Positions 35,900-47,317 are shown, numbered from the stretch's first letter. The stretch is 64,000 nt of DNA from Cricetomys ansorgei (GCA_026225945.1 JAMJFZ010001815.1:18869501-18933500); one strand, 5' to 3'. Translations and numbers: made by a program. Notes: generated from the letters alone by a model not told the origin.

Positions 35900-37258
35900 A
35901 CTCGAGTCTTTCCCTCTCTCTAGACAGTCTGAGACAGAAACTGAAGAGGAGAGTCTCAGTGTGTTGGGAGATTGAGCAAGAACAAGGTACTCTTTAGCAC
36001 AGTGCCTTTCAACCTTCCTACTGCTGCAACCCTCGTGTTGTGGTGACCCCCAACCATAATATTATTCTTCTTGCCACTTCATAACTGTAATTTTGCTATT
36101 ATTATAAATCGTAATGTAAGCATCTGATATGCAGATGGTCTTAGACCACCCCTGTGAAAGTGTCATTTGACACACACCACCACCACCACCACACACACCA
36201 CACCATACCACACCCCCTGAGTGCAAAGGGGTCATGACCCACAGGTTGAGAATTAGTGTTCCAGCATGTGGGCCTCTCTTGGTTTTTTGCTGGTGTCACC
36301 AACCCAAGGTGGTCTTATTATTGGGAAGCCATGTGAGCTATGAAGTAGCCAAACTCACTGTCATATCAGATAATAAAAGTTGGCCAAGTGGTCATTGGGG
36401 AAATTCAAGCCCCAGCATTAAATGTAGATGAGTGGATGTTACTATCAAGGTCACAGGAGGCAGCCTGGATCCAAGATGTTCCTTAGGACCCCTCCAAAGC
36501 CTGCCTTGTTCCTCTTGATGTATGATGTTACCAGTTTTCTCCCAGACACCAAGTCAAATCCACCACTGGTGCACTAGGGATGGGCACACAAAAGGCCAAG
36601 CTACCAACCTTCCCGTTCAGCTCAGAAACAGACCAGTGGGTACATGGATAATTTTCTTGGTAACATACTAGCTGCCATGCTACATTTTCCAAAAGAGGTC
36701 ATCCGCGGTAGTCTAAGTGATAGTGATATCATGGATTGTAGTCATGAATCCCTCCATAGTTCCTACATTGTCACCATGAGTGACCTCGGCCAGATGAGCT
36801 ATGTGACTAGTGTACTGAAGACATGACACCTGATCTAGAAGAAGTTACCCTATTTCTTCCACACTTCAAAAACATGGAGACAACAGCAGAAGGAGCAAAA
36901 TTGTAGTTGCAAGTGATCCCTAGCTTTCTCCAGTATGAGGAAGACACCAGGGGACCCCACAGTATATGAAGTACCAGCTTCACCCTACCAGATATTGATG
37001 GGACCTTGCTCCTGGAAGATAGAGGTGGGCTTCCCTTTGATGATAAAATTCCCATTCTCAGCCTTCACTGTGCCATCAAAATGCCCATGAGTTGGATCTC
37101 ACTGGAACATGTAGACCGCGTGGTTGAAATCAACAGAAGTGTCATCAATGGTGACAAGTCAATTTTGCCAGAGCTGAAAGCACCCCTGGTGACCAAGAAC
37201 CCATTACTTTCAAATCCGACCTTTATCATTGTGTCTCAGAGACACAGTCAGCACCAAA
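35900..37258 (-). pseudogene. GAPDH processed pseudogene, split by URR1
   Basis: Glyceraldehyde-3-phosphate dehydrogenase retrocopy in antisense to the window. On the minus strand the start codon is at 37229-37227 and the stop TAA at 36317-36315, so 915 bp remain of a usual about 1002 bp. Recognisable stretches include, on the plus strand, 'ttgctcctggaagatagagg', 'ctggaacatgtagaccgcgt', 'cccctggtgaccaag' and 'ttcccgttcagctcag'. It is intronless, has 9-bp and larger deletions plus frameshifts, so it cannot encode the enzyme. Both 5' UTR (to about 37258) and 3' UTR resemblance are present. The 3' UTR homology resumes at 35993 downwards after the URR1 transposon at 36001-36258. The lower boundary is approximate. 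No poly(A) tail survives. Confidence 0.88.
36001..36258 (+). mobile_element. URR1 DNA transposon inside the GAPDH pseudogene
   Basis: CAGTGCCTTTCAACCTTCCT left end, 'cataactgtaattttgctat', 'atctgatatgcagatggtct', right end 'acccacaggttgagaatta'. Flanks CTTTAGCA (35993-36000) and TTCCAGCA (36259-36266) look like a decayed 8-bp duplication. A (CAC)n expansion at 36172-36223 sits inside it. Confidence 0.85.
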
Positions 37259-38446
37259 TGAGAGGGTGTGGTTATCTGCCAAAAAAAGGCTAGCAGAAAA
37301 ACAGAGGCAAAATTTGTGACGCTTGCGGTGCTAAAACAAAAGGTCATTCATTCTGAAAAACATGAATTATTACAAAAAAATCTCCAGATTATGTACTAGG
37401 AAAGATATAAAGGGAAATTTCCCACAGAATCCTTATTTCTTCTGTCTTTAAAGGGGAAACACCAATAAATAATTAAAGTTGTCAATTTAAAAGACAAGCA
37501 CTCTGTTTTTCAGTGTGCTTTTGTGTGCATTCCTGAGTGGCTGCTAGTAGAGAGGATGGACTTCTGATTGATTTTCCATTAATAACTACAGATGTGCACA
37601 CATCCAGACATTCTTTTAGGCAGTGCCTCGTGGGCCCAATAACATCCATTTGCACAATGGCTAGAGACAGTTAGAAGTGGTGTTGCCAGCCCCTAGGCGA
37701 CTGGAGCTAACTGAACTGTATGTGAACTGGATATACGACCTTGGGTTCTGCTAACCTAGAACAGAAGAGTTTAAGAATCAACTGATACTTGCTCAAATAA
37801 AAGTAATCTTTAAGAATAACAATGAGTTAAAAATTAAATATGTATTGTTAGAAACTTAGAAAATAAAAGGATAGGTAATAAATGCCTATCCTTAAATCAT
37901 GTTCAAAGTAATTGTTTTAAACTTCTAATAGTTGTTGGTGAAATGATTTTGAAAGTTTAAAGTATTTTTAAATTTTTAAATATTTTAAAATTCGTATTTA
38001 GAAAAAATTTCAAATACAAAATGTTCCCTAGGGATAATTTAAAAATCTTTTGGAAGTTGATCTATAGCACAAATCAGTGCAGAAAGTCCTGCAAGTTAAA
38101 AATTAATTGCTACGAAAACTGTAATAACCTACTGGTGATAAAGGATTATGTTATGAAAGGGAAAGGTTCATAAATGATAAGATTAGTTACTTGTTCCTGT
38201 ATGTGCCAATTCTGAAAAAATAAAATAAAATAAAGGCAAAGCAGCGTTCAACAGAAACTCATAGCAACGCTCAGCTGCGGCAATGGGTATCTTTCAATAG
38301 GTCCGAGGTGAGTGGAGCCGGACTCTCCGTGAGAGAGGAGGTTTGATGGTTAACTTGCTGATAAACTACTGTGACACAATACCCAGCGTTCAATCAAATA
38401 TCAATCTATAGGTTTCTTGGAGGGTATTTTTAAGTTATAAAGATTT
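37259..38446. other. Unrecognised intergenic sequence
   Basis: AT-rich. A CpG-bearing patch near 38245-38335 is noted but has no recognised identity. Confidence 0.45.
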
Positions 38447-38478
38447 AATTCCTAGGCTACCTAGGAATTATTCCTAGG
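38447..38478. repeat. Perfect inverted repeat plus third copy
   Basis: AATTCCTAGG (38447-38456), spacer CTA, CCTAGGAATT (38460-38469), then ATTCCTAGG again (38470-38478). Confidence 0.85.
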
Positions 38479-39226
38479 AGACCAAGTAGGCTCTCTTCTA
38501 CAGAGATGAGAAGTCTCAACTTACCAAAGTTGAAGATCTTCAGAGAACAGACTGAACAGTCCACGAGAAGAGGAGGAAATCCCATTTCCAGCCTGTAATC
38601 AGTCTCAAATTGAGGTTCTCCTCTGCTTCTCAGCCTGTTGAACTTTCCAGTGTTTATTGACCAGCTCATGTGATTGCAGAAGCTGACAAGCACAAGCATA
38701 CAGGAACCAATTTAAGCCCTATTAGTTCTTTTTATCTGGAATACTTTAACTAGTGTAGATACAAATGAGGTAGATTTCCTCCTAATGAAAAGATAAATAT
38801 GTGTCCTGCTATTACTTTTAAATATATCCACCTTCATGAAAAGAATAAAGGAGAAGTGGGTTCATTTACTCAGTGTAGAAACATGCATCAGGCTTTTATG
38901 CTGGTGGCAACAACCACTGAGACCAACTAATTTAGGGTCCTTGCTCAATTAATAATTTGTGTATAATTAGCTTCCCCTGGAGATTTTACTATTAAAAATT
39001 AGTCACTGCACTGACAATCACAAACTTTAAAATTTGCTTTGATGGTTAAAGTTTTCACTATGTGTTAATACACTGGGTCGTTTACATTTACAGTGAGGCC
39101 ATGAGTCTAATTGATGTGAATCAATCTTCCTCAGTCTGAATCCTCAAAGTATTTCTGCGTCTTAAGGGGAAAAAGTGGCAGTTCACTAGCTGAAGAATTA
39201 GGGTAAAGGTAGAAGAAATGAGCAGC
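38479..39226. other. Unrecognised intergenic sequence
   Basis: Nothing recognised. Confidence 0.5.
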
Positions 39227-39713
39227 TGTCTTAGTTACTTTGCTATTTCTGTGACAAAACATCATGATCAAGAAAACTGCTTGTTTGTTTGTTTAGAAAG
39301 GGTTTCTCTGTGCAGCTTTGACTGTCCCGGAACTCACTCTGTAGACCAGGCTGGCCTCAGACTCAGAAATCTGCCTGCCTCTGCCTCCTGAGTGCTGGGA
39401 TTAAAGGCATGCACCTCCACACCTGCAATCAAGCTTATAAAAGAAAGCTTACAGTTTCAGAGAGTCCACGGTGATGGGGCAAAAGCCTGGTGCCAGGAAC
39501 AGCTGGGAGCTCACATATCGATCCACAAGTACGAGGCAGAGAGAGACTGTGGATGGCAGGCGTCTTTTGAACCCTTAAAGCCCGTCCCTCATGACTGACA
39601 CAACACCTCCAAGAAGGCCACACCTCTTAATCCTTCCCAAGCTGTTCCACCAACTGACAGCCAAGTATTCACACATATGAGCCCTATGGGAGCCATTTTC
39701 ACAAACCACCACA
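39227..39713 (-). mobile_element. ORR1-like MaLR LTR, antisense, with nested B1
   Basis: On the minus strand it runs from TGTGGTGGTTTG ('ctcccatagggctcatatgt', 'aggattaagaggtgtggcct') to 'gttttgtcacagaaatagca' and AACTAAGACA, the layout of rodent ORR1-type LTRs. A B1 interrupts it. Confidence 0.75.
39280..39426 (-). repeat. B1 SINE nested in the LTR, antisense
   Basis: 'aaagggtttctctgtgcagc', 'ctgtagaccaggctggcctc', 'agtgctgggattaaaggcat'. ATCAAG repeats on both sides, consistent with a target duplication. Confidence 0.9.
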
Positions 39714-40816
39714 GAAATACCTAACCAAAGTCAGAAAGAGAAGCATGGGGCTCACGGAATCATCTCCTGTGAACGGAGGAGAAGCCAATCACGTGAGCAG
39801 TGCTGTGAGAGATGTTTAGAGAGAACAATTGAAGTTAGATCATTCTCTGACTACCATAATGAGATGTTTGCGTTACATCCAGAGGCCAAGGAGAACGGGA
39901 TATAATGCGTGACATGAAAATAGCAGATGAGACTATTTGGGTGCAAAGAGGAGCATAAGATCCATTGAGAGATTCTTACAAAAATTTTTAAAAAACCTAA
40001 GCATTATGTCACATATATATGAAAATGCCATAATGTTACCCATTACTTTATAAAATAACTTAAAAGAGAAAAACATATTTTTTTTTAAAAAAAAGAGAAA
40101 AATGATTTCCCTAGGGAGGCACTGAACTTTCTAAGGAGTTGCACGGTCACCCAACCCCTCAGTAGTCACAGAAGAATTTGAAAAACATAGAAGGGATGCA
40201 GTATCAAAGTAAAGATAAACCAGGCAGCAGACTGTCTCCAATCTGTTGGGTGTTATGTTTAGCGTGTTTTATAATTAAATGAGCTGAGTGTTAAAGTTGC
40301 TTTGAGAGTATAAACAACTACTTAGTTTTCCTCGTGAGACTGCACATTACCCGTCTGCTGTTGCCCACGAACAATGTCGGGTCCCGTAGAGGAGCTACGC
40401 TGCTTTTTGCTGTTATGGTGCAGTAACAGTTTTTAATAAGGTGGTACAATCTCCCCGGGCAATATTTTTAATTCTGTCCATGCACACTGAGTAATCTCAA
40501 GCTAATTTGCCACCTTAGGCCTGTGCTACTGCTTATTCATAACAATGGTAGCCAATGTATATTTAGCATCTTGAATTAGGATACCTATACATTTATTTTT
40601 ATCAGTAAGATTACAGAGCTCCGAAATAAGACAGCTGTGATAAAAGATGTTGAAGTTCTAAAAATTCCAATTTTATCCCCTAATCTCACACTTGATGAGG
40701 ACTTAAGCCATCACCTGCTTTATGGTTTCCATGCATGGGAGCTTGATAAACACACAGTTTCTAGGCTAAGTGGGTCCAGCGAAGCTCAGGAATCTACATT
40801 TAAAATAAGAATTTAG
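39714..40816. other. Intergenic sequence, unrecognised, with a CpG-retaining patch
   Basis: No repeat recognised. Six CpGs fall within about 75 bp at 40331-40410, next to ACAATG motifs; see findings. Confidence 0.45.
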
Positions 40817-40994
40817 AGCCAGGAGGTGGTGGTGCATGCCTCTAATCCCAGCACTCAGGAGGCAGAGGCAGGTGACCTCTGTGAATTTGAGCCCAGCCTG
40901 GTCTACAGAGTGAGTTCCAGGACAGCCAGAGTTACAACAGAGAAACCCTGTCTCAAACAAAACAAAACAAAAAACAAATAATAAATAAATAAGT
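40817..40994 (+). repeat. B1 SINE with 15-bp target duplication
   Basis: 'gccaggaggtggtggtgcat', 'gagttacaacagagaaaccc', CAAAA/AATA tail. AAAATAAGAATTTAG is repeated exactly at 40802-40816 and about 40996-41010, so the insertion is young. Confidence 0.95.
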
Positions 40995-41010
40995 AAAAAT
41001 AAGAATTTAG

Positions 41011-41497
41011 GATGGCCCTGAACTTCAGATTGAAAATTACCAATCAATAACTTATGTACATGTTGTGTAGCTTAGCCTCAGAGAAGGTAAATGACTTACT
41101 CAAATCCACGCAGTTAAAGGATGACAATCCAGGGTAGAACTGATGTAGTGTCTCCATTCTGTGCTCACACTCTCACTCCATGATGGTTTGGACCATCCTC
41201 CAGGATTCCTACAAGCCAGATAGTCCCTTCTCTATGCATCCCAGGACTCCTATGAGAAGGAAGATCCCATGTACACCTTAGACCAGAAGACAGTAGCCCA
41301 TGTACACCTTACACCAGAAGGAGGATAATACTGTGTGAAGAGCAGGGACAAGCTGGTCATTTTTCTGAATTTCAGTTTCTGACCTGTGCAAGCACTAATG
41401 CAGCACTAAAGTGAAATACCAAGAGGTGGTCATGAGAGATTCCTCTAAAATTCCAAGTTTTCTCATTTAGTCAACACAATTGATACAGCTTTAAAAT
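41011..41497. other. Unrecognised sequence with a small tandem duplication
   Basis: A 24-bp segment CCCATGTACACCTTA(G/C)ACCA... recurs at 41266 and 41297 with one mismatch (period 31). Confidence 0.55.
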
Positions 41498-41648
41498 GTT
41501 GTTGTTGTTTTGAGACAGGGTTCTCTGATGTAAGGCTGGCTGTCCTGGAACTCACTCTGTAGACCAGGCTGGCCTCTGGCCACAGAGATACCCCTGCCTC
41601 TCCTCCCAAGTGCTGGGATTAAAGGCATGTGCCACCACTGTGTGGCTA
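41498..41648 (-). repeat. B1 SINE, antisense
   Basis: 'ttttgagacagggttctctg', 'ctgtagaccaggctggcctc', 'agtgctgggattaaaggcat'. Confidence 0.92.
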
Positions 41649-41811
41649 AAATAATTTTTTAAAACAAGCTTTTGAATTTGTTAGTCAAATCTCCAACTAA
41701 GAGCTCAGGAAGTCTACATCCTGTACTTTACAAATTTCAGTTATTATGTGTAAAAGGAGTAAACAAAAACCTACATACTATACCATTGTATTGACTACTA
41801 CAAAGGTTAGG

Positions 41812-41886
41812 ATATATATATATATATATGGGTATATATATATATATATATATATATATGGATATATATATATATATACATATATA
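41812..41886. repeat. (TA)n, imperfect
   Basis: TA array interrupted by TATGGGTATA and TATGGATATA. Confidence 0.93.
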
Positions 41887-42001
41887 TGATCAGTGCTTCA
41901 CCAGTACTGTCACATGGTAGATACTTAATAAACACTGTACAGTTAAAATATTAGTATTAGTGAAAGCATTCCATTGAAGAAGAATTTTTTAAAAAGAAGA
42001 A

Positions 42002-42052
42002 GGGGCTGAGAATAAACTGTGCAAAGCCCTAGGTTCAATCCCTAGTAATAGA
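42002..42052 (+). repeat. ID-type SINE fragment
   Basis: 'ggggctgagaataaactgtg' and 'aagccctaggttcaatccct'; internally deleted ID. Confidence 0.55.
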
Positions 42053-42096
42053 TTACAGAAGAAAAATGGAAAGGCAAATCAAAGGAGGAGCAAGAA

Positions 42097-42155
42097 TAGG
42101 AATAGGAGGAGGAGGAGGAGCAGGAAGAGGCTGAGATGATGGAGGAGGAGCATAG
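42097..42155. repeat. (GGA)n-rich purine tract
   Basis: AGGAGGAGGAGG run and looser purine flanks. Confidence 0.85.
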
Positions 42156-42397
42156 CAAACTGCCTTGCTTAGGAATGCATAGTTAGCAGGCAAAAACACC
42201 CAGACAGCAGACCCCTCCGAGGTACAGTAAGGAAGGGGTTGCCATGGCAAAGGCAAGTGGCTTCCACCATGGCATTGGCCACAATGTGCTTCTAGATCTG
42301 AGTGAAGGTTATGCTGGTGTTTCCTGTGAAAAGTTTCCTTCATCTTTATGGATATCTATCTACATGTTATATTTCATAAAGATTTTTAAATGTATTA
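42156..42397. other. Unrecognised spacer
   Basis: No identity found. Confidence 0.35.
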
Positions 42398-42605
42398 AGG
42401 GCTCCAGAGATTGCTCAGTAGTTAATCACACACACTGTTCTTCCAGAGGATCTGAACGTGGATTAAACACACACATCAGGGAGTTCACAAGTGTATGTAA
42501 CTCCATCTCCAGGGAATCTGATGCTTTGGGCCTCTGTGGGCACATAGCCACATACGAATACATATACAAGCACATAATTTAAAAAAAAAGCATAAATCTT
42601 TAAAA
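42398..42605 (+). repeat. B3-type SINE
   Basis: 'gggctccagagattgctcag' head, 'tgtaactccatctccaggga', 'ctttgggcctctgtgggcac', then 'agcataaatcttta'. Confidence 0.78.
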
Positions 42606-43309
42606 TGTCTTTAAGATAAATTTAGTAGATTAAATCCGAAGATAGTGTTACTAGGCATTCCGATTTTAGACATCAGTATGGTCTCTCCACATGGACCAGT
42701 AAACTAAGAGAGCACAGCTGTACATCAGGTCTGTGTAAATATTTACCCATGTCCTAGCCCAGAGACTCATACCCCAAAGCTGTGGTGAAGTCTAATTGAG
42801 AGTCATTTGATCAGAAGTTGCCAAGATCCATTCAGCACTAAATATATCATCAGCCTAGTTCCAGATGACTGACAGGTTCAGCACTGGCTGTGGTTCAAAT
42901 CATCAGTCTTAAAATAGTTAAGTTTTCTTGTTCCAGCAATGTTTTCGGATTCAGTTTCTATGGTTTCCTAACCACAAATAGAGAAATAATATACTGCCTA
43001 AAGGGAAAGAGAAGTGATTTTCTGATTTTCACAGAGGTAAAGATTGTCATTTTGTCTCAGGGAGACAAATCTTTGATCATTTTGTTTAACCTGGAAACCA
43101 AATTATAACGCTAACCAAGTTATTGAAAATAACTATGCTTTATCATCATTATTGGAACTGACTAATGTCACTTTGGCACCAAGAGAAATTGTCTTGAATG
43201 ATGGATATGTACGTGTAACAACATTAAAGTTATAGAAAATCAGGACCTAAAAGGTTTACGTATTTATTATTTTTAGGATGTCTATGCATATTCTTCTTTT
43301 TTTTTCTTT
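42606..43309. other. Unrecognised intergenic sequence
   Basis: Nothing recognised. Confidence 0.5.
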
Positions 43310-43503
43310 TTAAAAGGTATTTATTTATTTGTTCTACATGCATTGGTGTTTTGCTTGCATATACATCTCTGTGAAGGTGCTGGATCCCCTGAAACTGGAA
43401 TTATAGACAGTTGTGAGCTGCCATCTGTGTGCTGGGGGTTGAAATCAGAGTATCTGGAAGAGAGATCAGTGCTTTTAACTACTGAGCTGTCTCTCCAGTC
43501 ATA
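43310..43503 (-). repeat. B3-type SINE, antisense
   Basis: 'aaggtatttatttatttgtt', 'ctggatcccctgaaactgga', 'ttaactactgagctgtctct', 'ccagtc'. Confidence 0.85.
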
Positions 43504-43507
43504 ACTT

Positions 43508-43686
43508 TGTTTTTTTCTGTTTATTTGTTTGTTTGGTTTTGGGTTTTTCAAGACAGGGTTTCTCTGTTTAGCTCTGGCTGGCCTGGAACTCGCTTTGTAG
43601 CCCAGGCTGGCCATGAATTCAGAGATTCACCTGCCTTTGTTTCCCGAGTGCTGGTATTAAAGGTGTGTACCACCACATTCAGCTCC
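43508..43686 (-). repeat. B1 SINE, antisense
   Basis: 'caagacagggtttctctgtt', 'tggcctggaactcgctttgt', 'ggtattaaaggtgtgtacca', next to the antisense B3. Confidence 0.9.
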
Positions 43687-43934
43687 TAAAGTTTGTTTTG
43701 TTTTGTTTTAATTGGCATCAGGGTTGGTGACAACTGCTTTTATACAGCTGAATTCTCTAAATATTTCCCACTTACTGTTACTGATTTCTGACACAAGAAT
43801 GGAGACTTAATACATTAATGTGCTATTTTTAAATTTAATAATTGGATTAACTTTAATTACAGCATAATGTATTTTTAATAAATTATGAGCAGCAACAACA
43901 ATAATAACAAACAGATGCTCATTCAGTAAATGGA

Positions 43935-44165
43935 CTTTGTCTTGCAAGTCCAAAGCCCTGAGTTTGGTCAGAACCTTTGTAACTATGCTTCGGGGAGGCT
44001 GAAACAGGAGAGTCTTGCAAAGTCATGGGCCAACTAGTCTATCCTAAGCCATGATTTCTAAGCTAGTAGGATAACATATCTCAAAAAAAAAGGTGCATGG
44101 CACTTTTTAGAATGACACCCAAGGTTGTACTATGGCCTCAACACATGTGTACATACATGCATATA
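43935..44165 (+). repeat. B4/RSINE1-like SINE
   Basis: ID-like start 'gcaagtccaaagccctgagt', B1-like middle 'ggggaggctgaaacaggaga', 'atatctcaaaaaaaaaggtg', and 'acacccaaggttgtactatg' right end followed by CA. Confidence 0.65.
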
Positions 44166-44283
44166 CACACACTCACATTCACACACACAGGAACACACAT
44201 GCACATTCACTCTATCTCTTTCTCTTTCTCTCTCTCTCTTTCACACACACTCATACACACACACACACAGGTACACATACACA

Positions 44284-44321
<38 letters not shown>

Positions 44322-44375
44322 TACACATACACACTCTCTCACACACACACATACACACATCATCATCATAATACA
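44166..44375. repeat. Compound (CA)n/(CT)n microsatellite
   Basis: CA and CT blocks alternate; the unit 'caggtacacatacacactct' occurs twice (about 44268 and 44318). Confidence 0.93.
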
Positions 44376-44889
44376 CCTACCTATTTACCTCATAGCTTAA
44401 GAATTAGAATATAACCAAAGCCTTTGACCCCCTTTCTCCAGAAGAAGAGGTAAATACTATGCTGTATTTTGTAACTGCCATTCCATACTTTCCCTTGAAC
44501 ATTTGGCATGATATAACATCATTCTCTGTTGTGGGTGTTTATTTTTAGTTATGTATAAAAATGTCTTGTGCACTGTTGGGTAAGGGGCTGCCTAAGTCTT
44601 GGAGTTTTGTATTGCCTGCAGGTGATGGATTAATGTGTGGGATGTTGATTGCTGGTGATCTGCATGTGGTTTCAGTATAACACTGAGGAGCTCTGAATCA
44701 ATAAAAACACCTGAGCTCAGACACTCAGGGGTTCCACTGTCAAGTATGGCACTCGCCGTGACAATGGTTCCTTCTGCTGAGGTCTGGCAGAGTTTCCACA
44801 TGTGAAAATGCCTCCTTGTCTTCTTACTGAATGACACAGCATGCTAACAACTACAATTTTCCATTGTGGCTCACTGAAACTTTAGTGTG
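44376..44889. other. Unrecognised intergenic sequence
   Basis: Nothing recognised. Confidence 0.45.
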
Positions 44890-45324
44890 CATATATTACA
44901 TTTTCTTTACCTACTCCCCTGTTGATGGACACCTAAGCTGATTCCATACATAATTCAGCTGTTGTGAATAGTGGCACATTAACATGGTTAACATCTTTTT
45001 TATATGCTGACTTTATTTCCTTTGGATAAATGTTCAGGAATGCTATCAAATATCAAATACAAATTGGTTTTTTTTTTTAATTTTTTGAGAACTATCCATA
45101 GATTTCCATAGCGGTTATACTAAGTTACGGTCCCACCAACAATGTATGGTGGGTCTCTATGTTTCTTTTTCTCCACATTCTCATCAGTATTTGTTACTGT
45201 TCGCATTTTTGTTTGTTGTTTTAAAATAGCCATTGCGACTTGATTGAAGTAGACTTTCAACATCATTTGTTTATTTGGGGTATGCTGTTTGTTAGGGGTT
45301 TTTTCTTTCTTTCTTTTTAAAGAT

Positions 45325-45425
45325 GGTCTTATTTATGTAGCTCAGGCCGGCTGTGAGTTCATGATCGTCCTCTCTTATTCTCCCAAGTGCTGAGATTACT
45401 GTTGTGGCTGCCACATTTGGCCCTA
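45325..45425 (-). repeat. B1 fragment nested in L1, antisense
   Basis: 'atttatgtagctcaggccgg', 'ctcccaagtgctgagattac'. Confidence 0.7.
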
Positions 45426-45964
45426 TTAGTGTTTTGATTTGTATTTTCTTGATGCCTAAAAATATTAAATATTCTTAAATATATTTATTGGTAATTTGTA
45501 CTTCTTCTTTTGAGAATTGTCTGCTCAGATCTTGCCTTCTTGTTACTAATTTTTAACTTCTTCAGATATTCTGTGTATGAATCCTCAATCAGAAGAATGC
45601 AGAATGACTGTTTTCTCCCACTCTGTAGAGAGTGTTTTCACTCTGTTGGTTTTTCCCTTGCTGTGCAGAAGCTTTTTAAATGTGACATATTTTCATTTGT
45701 TAGAATCATAATTTGGAGTCTTGCTCAGGAAATCATTGCTTGTGCCAGTACCTTGAAGACTTTGGTCTATGCTTCCCTCTGGTAGATTCAAAATTTAGGA
45801 GATTAAATTAAGGTCCTTGATCCGCTTTGAGTTGAATTTTGTACAAGATGAGAGACAAGTGCCTAGTTTTAATCTTGTGGATGTCCAGTTTTCCCAGTAC
45901 TTGTTTCTAAAGGAGGTTACCTTTGCGGAAATGTGTGTTTCAATTCTTTCATCAAAAATCAGAG

Positions 45965-46195
45965 GATTGGGGTGGAGAAATGGCTCAGTACTTAAAAAGT
46001 ACTTGCTGCTCTTGCATAGGCTTCAAGTTCAGGCTCCAGCACCAATATAAGGCAGTTCACAGCCATCTGTGACTTCACTTCCAGAATCCCACAAACCTAT
46101 TCTGGCCTCTATTGGCACTGCATGAATGTGGTGCACATATAGACAACCAGGAATATACAGGTATACATCAATAAAAAAGAATGTTTTTTTAATGT
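45965..46195 (+). repeat. B3 SINE nested in L1
   Basis: GGATTGGGGTGGAGAAATGG head, 'acttgctgctcttgcatagg', 'cacttccagaatcccacaaa', 'attctggcctctattggcac'. AATCAGAGG / AATCAGAAGG on either side fits a target duplication. Confidence 0.85.
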
Positions 46196-46734
46196 TTAAT
46201 CAGAAGGGCTTGTTTCTAGGTCTTCTGTTCTAGGTCACTGGTCTGTGTTCTTATCTTCATGCCAACGCCATGCTGGTTTTATCATAGCTCTGTCCTATAT
46301 GTAGAAATCTGGTGTAGTGGATGTCACTGTGACACTCAGGCTTGCATTCACTATTGAGGATCCCTTATGCTTCCAAACAAACATTAAGATATTTTCCTAG
46401 TTTTGAAAAGAATGTCATTGGTAATTGGGTGGAGGTCACATTGAACAAACAGATTGCTTTTGGTAGTAAGTTCACTTAAAAATATAATTTCTGCCAACCA
46501 ATGTCTTTGGAGGGCTTTCCACCTGCGAGTGCTGGTAAATATAGAACTTATAACATGAAAACAACCATTTTTCTGGAACGAAAGAATATACAAAATGGGG
46601 AGAAAAGCTGAGATATATAACTGAAAAAAACGTTTCCAAAATCAAATAATCCACTCTACTCATTACACTAGCTAACACACACTAGCTAACACCCAAAAAT
46701 ATTTGAAGAGTCACATCCTGGAAAACTTTGAGGG

Positions 46735-47045
46735 GCAACAAGTTCTAGCTCACTACATAGGCAAGAAAGAAGGAGCATATGAACCACGTCCACTAAAATG
46801 AGAGAGAATTAGAGGAAATGAATTGAACGGCTATTTGAGACCCTGGAAAGTTGGAAGGCCAGCATAATGTTGTTAAGAGACTCTGTACTGAGCATAAATA
46901 TCTGTGGAGTACTCAACTACAAACGGACATCTTTATCAATACCTCTTCAAGCAAGGATCAGGGACCATTGTGGAAGAGTGGGGCAGAAAAATTGTAAGAG
47001 CCAAGCCAAAAGTTAGGGAGGGAACAGTCTGATGTTTGAACAACA
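46735..47045 (+). mobile_element. L1 3' UTR-like fragment
   Basis: 'tgtggagtactcaactacaa', 'gatcagggaccattgtggaa', 'aattgtaagagccaagccaa' are rodent L1 3' UTR motifs. They precede ORF2 sequence, so this is a separate L1 copy from the next one. Confidence 0.6.
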
Positions 47046-47317
47046 AGCAGAATGACAGTATACAAAATCAACACAAAAAAAATCCGTAGCTTACCTATAT
47101 ACGTATAATAAACATGCCAGGAAAGAAATCAGAGAAATAATCCCATTTGCAATTATTTCAAAAAAAAATTTTTTTAATGCCTTAGAAATAGAAATGGAAG
47201 GAAATGGAAGACCTCTGCACTGAAAACATTAAGTCACTTGAGGAACAACTTGAAGTAGAACTAGAAGACGCAAAGACCCCATGCTCATGTATTGCAAGAA
47301 CTAGTATTGTGAAACAG
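47046..47317 (+). mobile_element. L1 LINE ORF2 fragment, left part
   Basis: 'tacaaaatcaacacaaaaaa', 'gaaagaaatcagagaaataa', 'ccatgctcatgtattgcaag'. Continues at 48307 after an insertion. Confidence 0.75.

Larger units (their letters stand above)
44890..46530 (-). mobile_element. Old L1 LINE ORF2 fragment, antisense
   Basis: Antisense L1 ORF2 3' region: 'ttgtgaatagtggcacatta', 'ggtcccaccaacaatgtatg', 'ctccacattctcatcagtat', 'ttttgagaattgtctgctca', 'ccttgctgtgcagaagcttt', 'tttgagttgaattttgtaca', 'tgccaacgccatgctggttt'. Reverse transcriptase remnant, broken by many stops; no function. Two SINEs are nested. Confidence 0.85.

Noticed and set aside
36172..36223. Regular CAC repeats as a possible CRISPR-like array
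   Set aside because: Simple microsatellite within URR1; eukaryotic nuclear DNA, no spacers.
36234..37293. Plus-strand ORFs across the GAPDH-like region
   Set aside because: They read the antisense of a broken GAPDH retrocopy and part of URR1.
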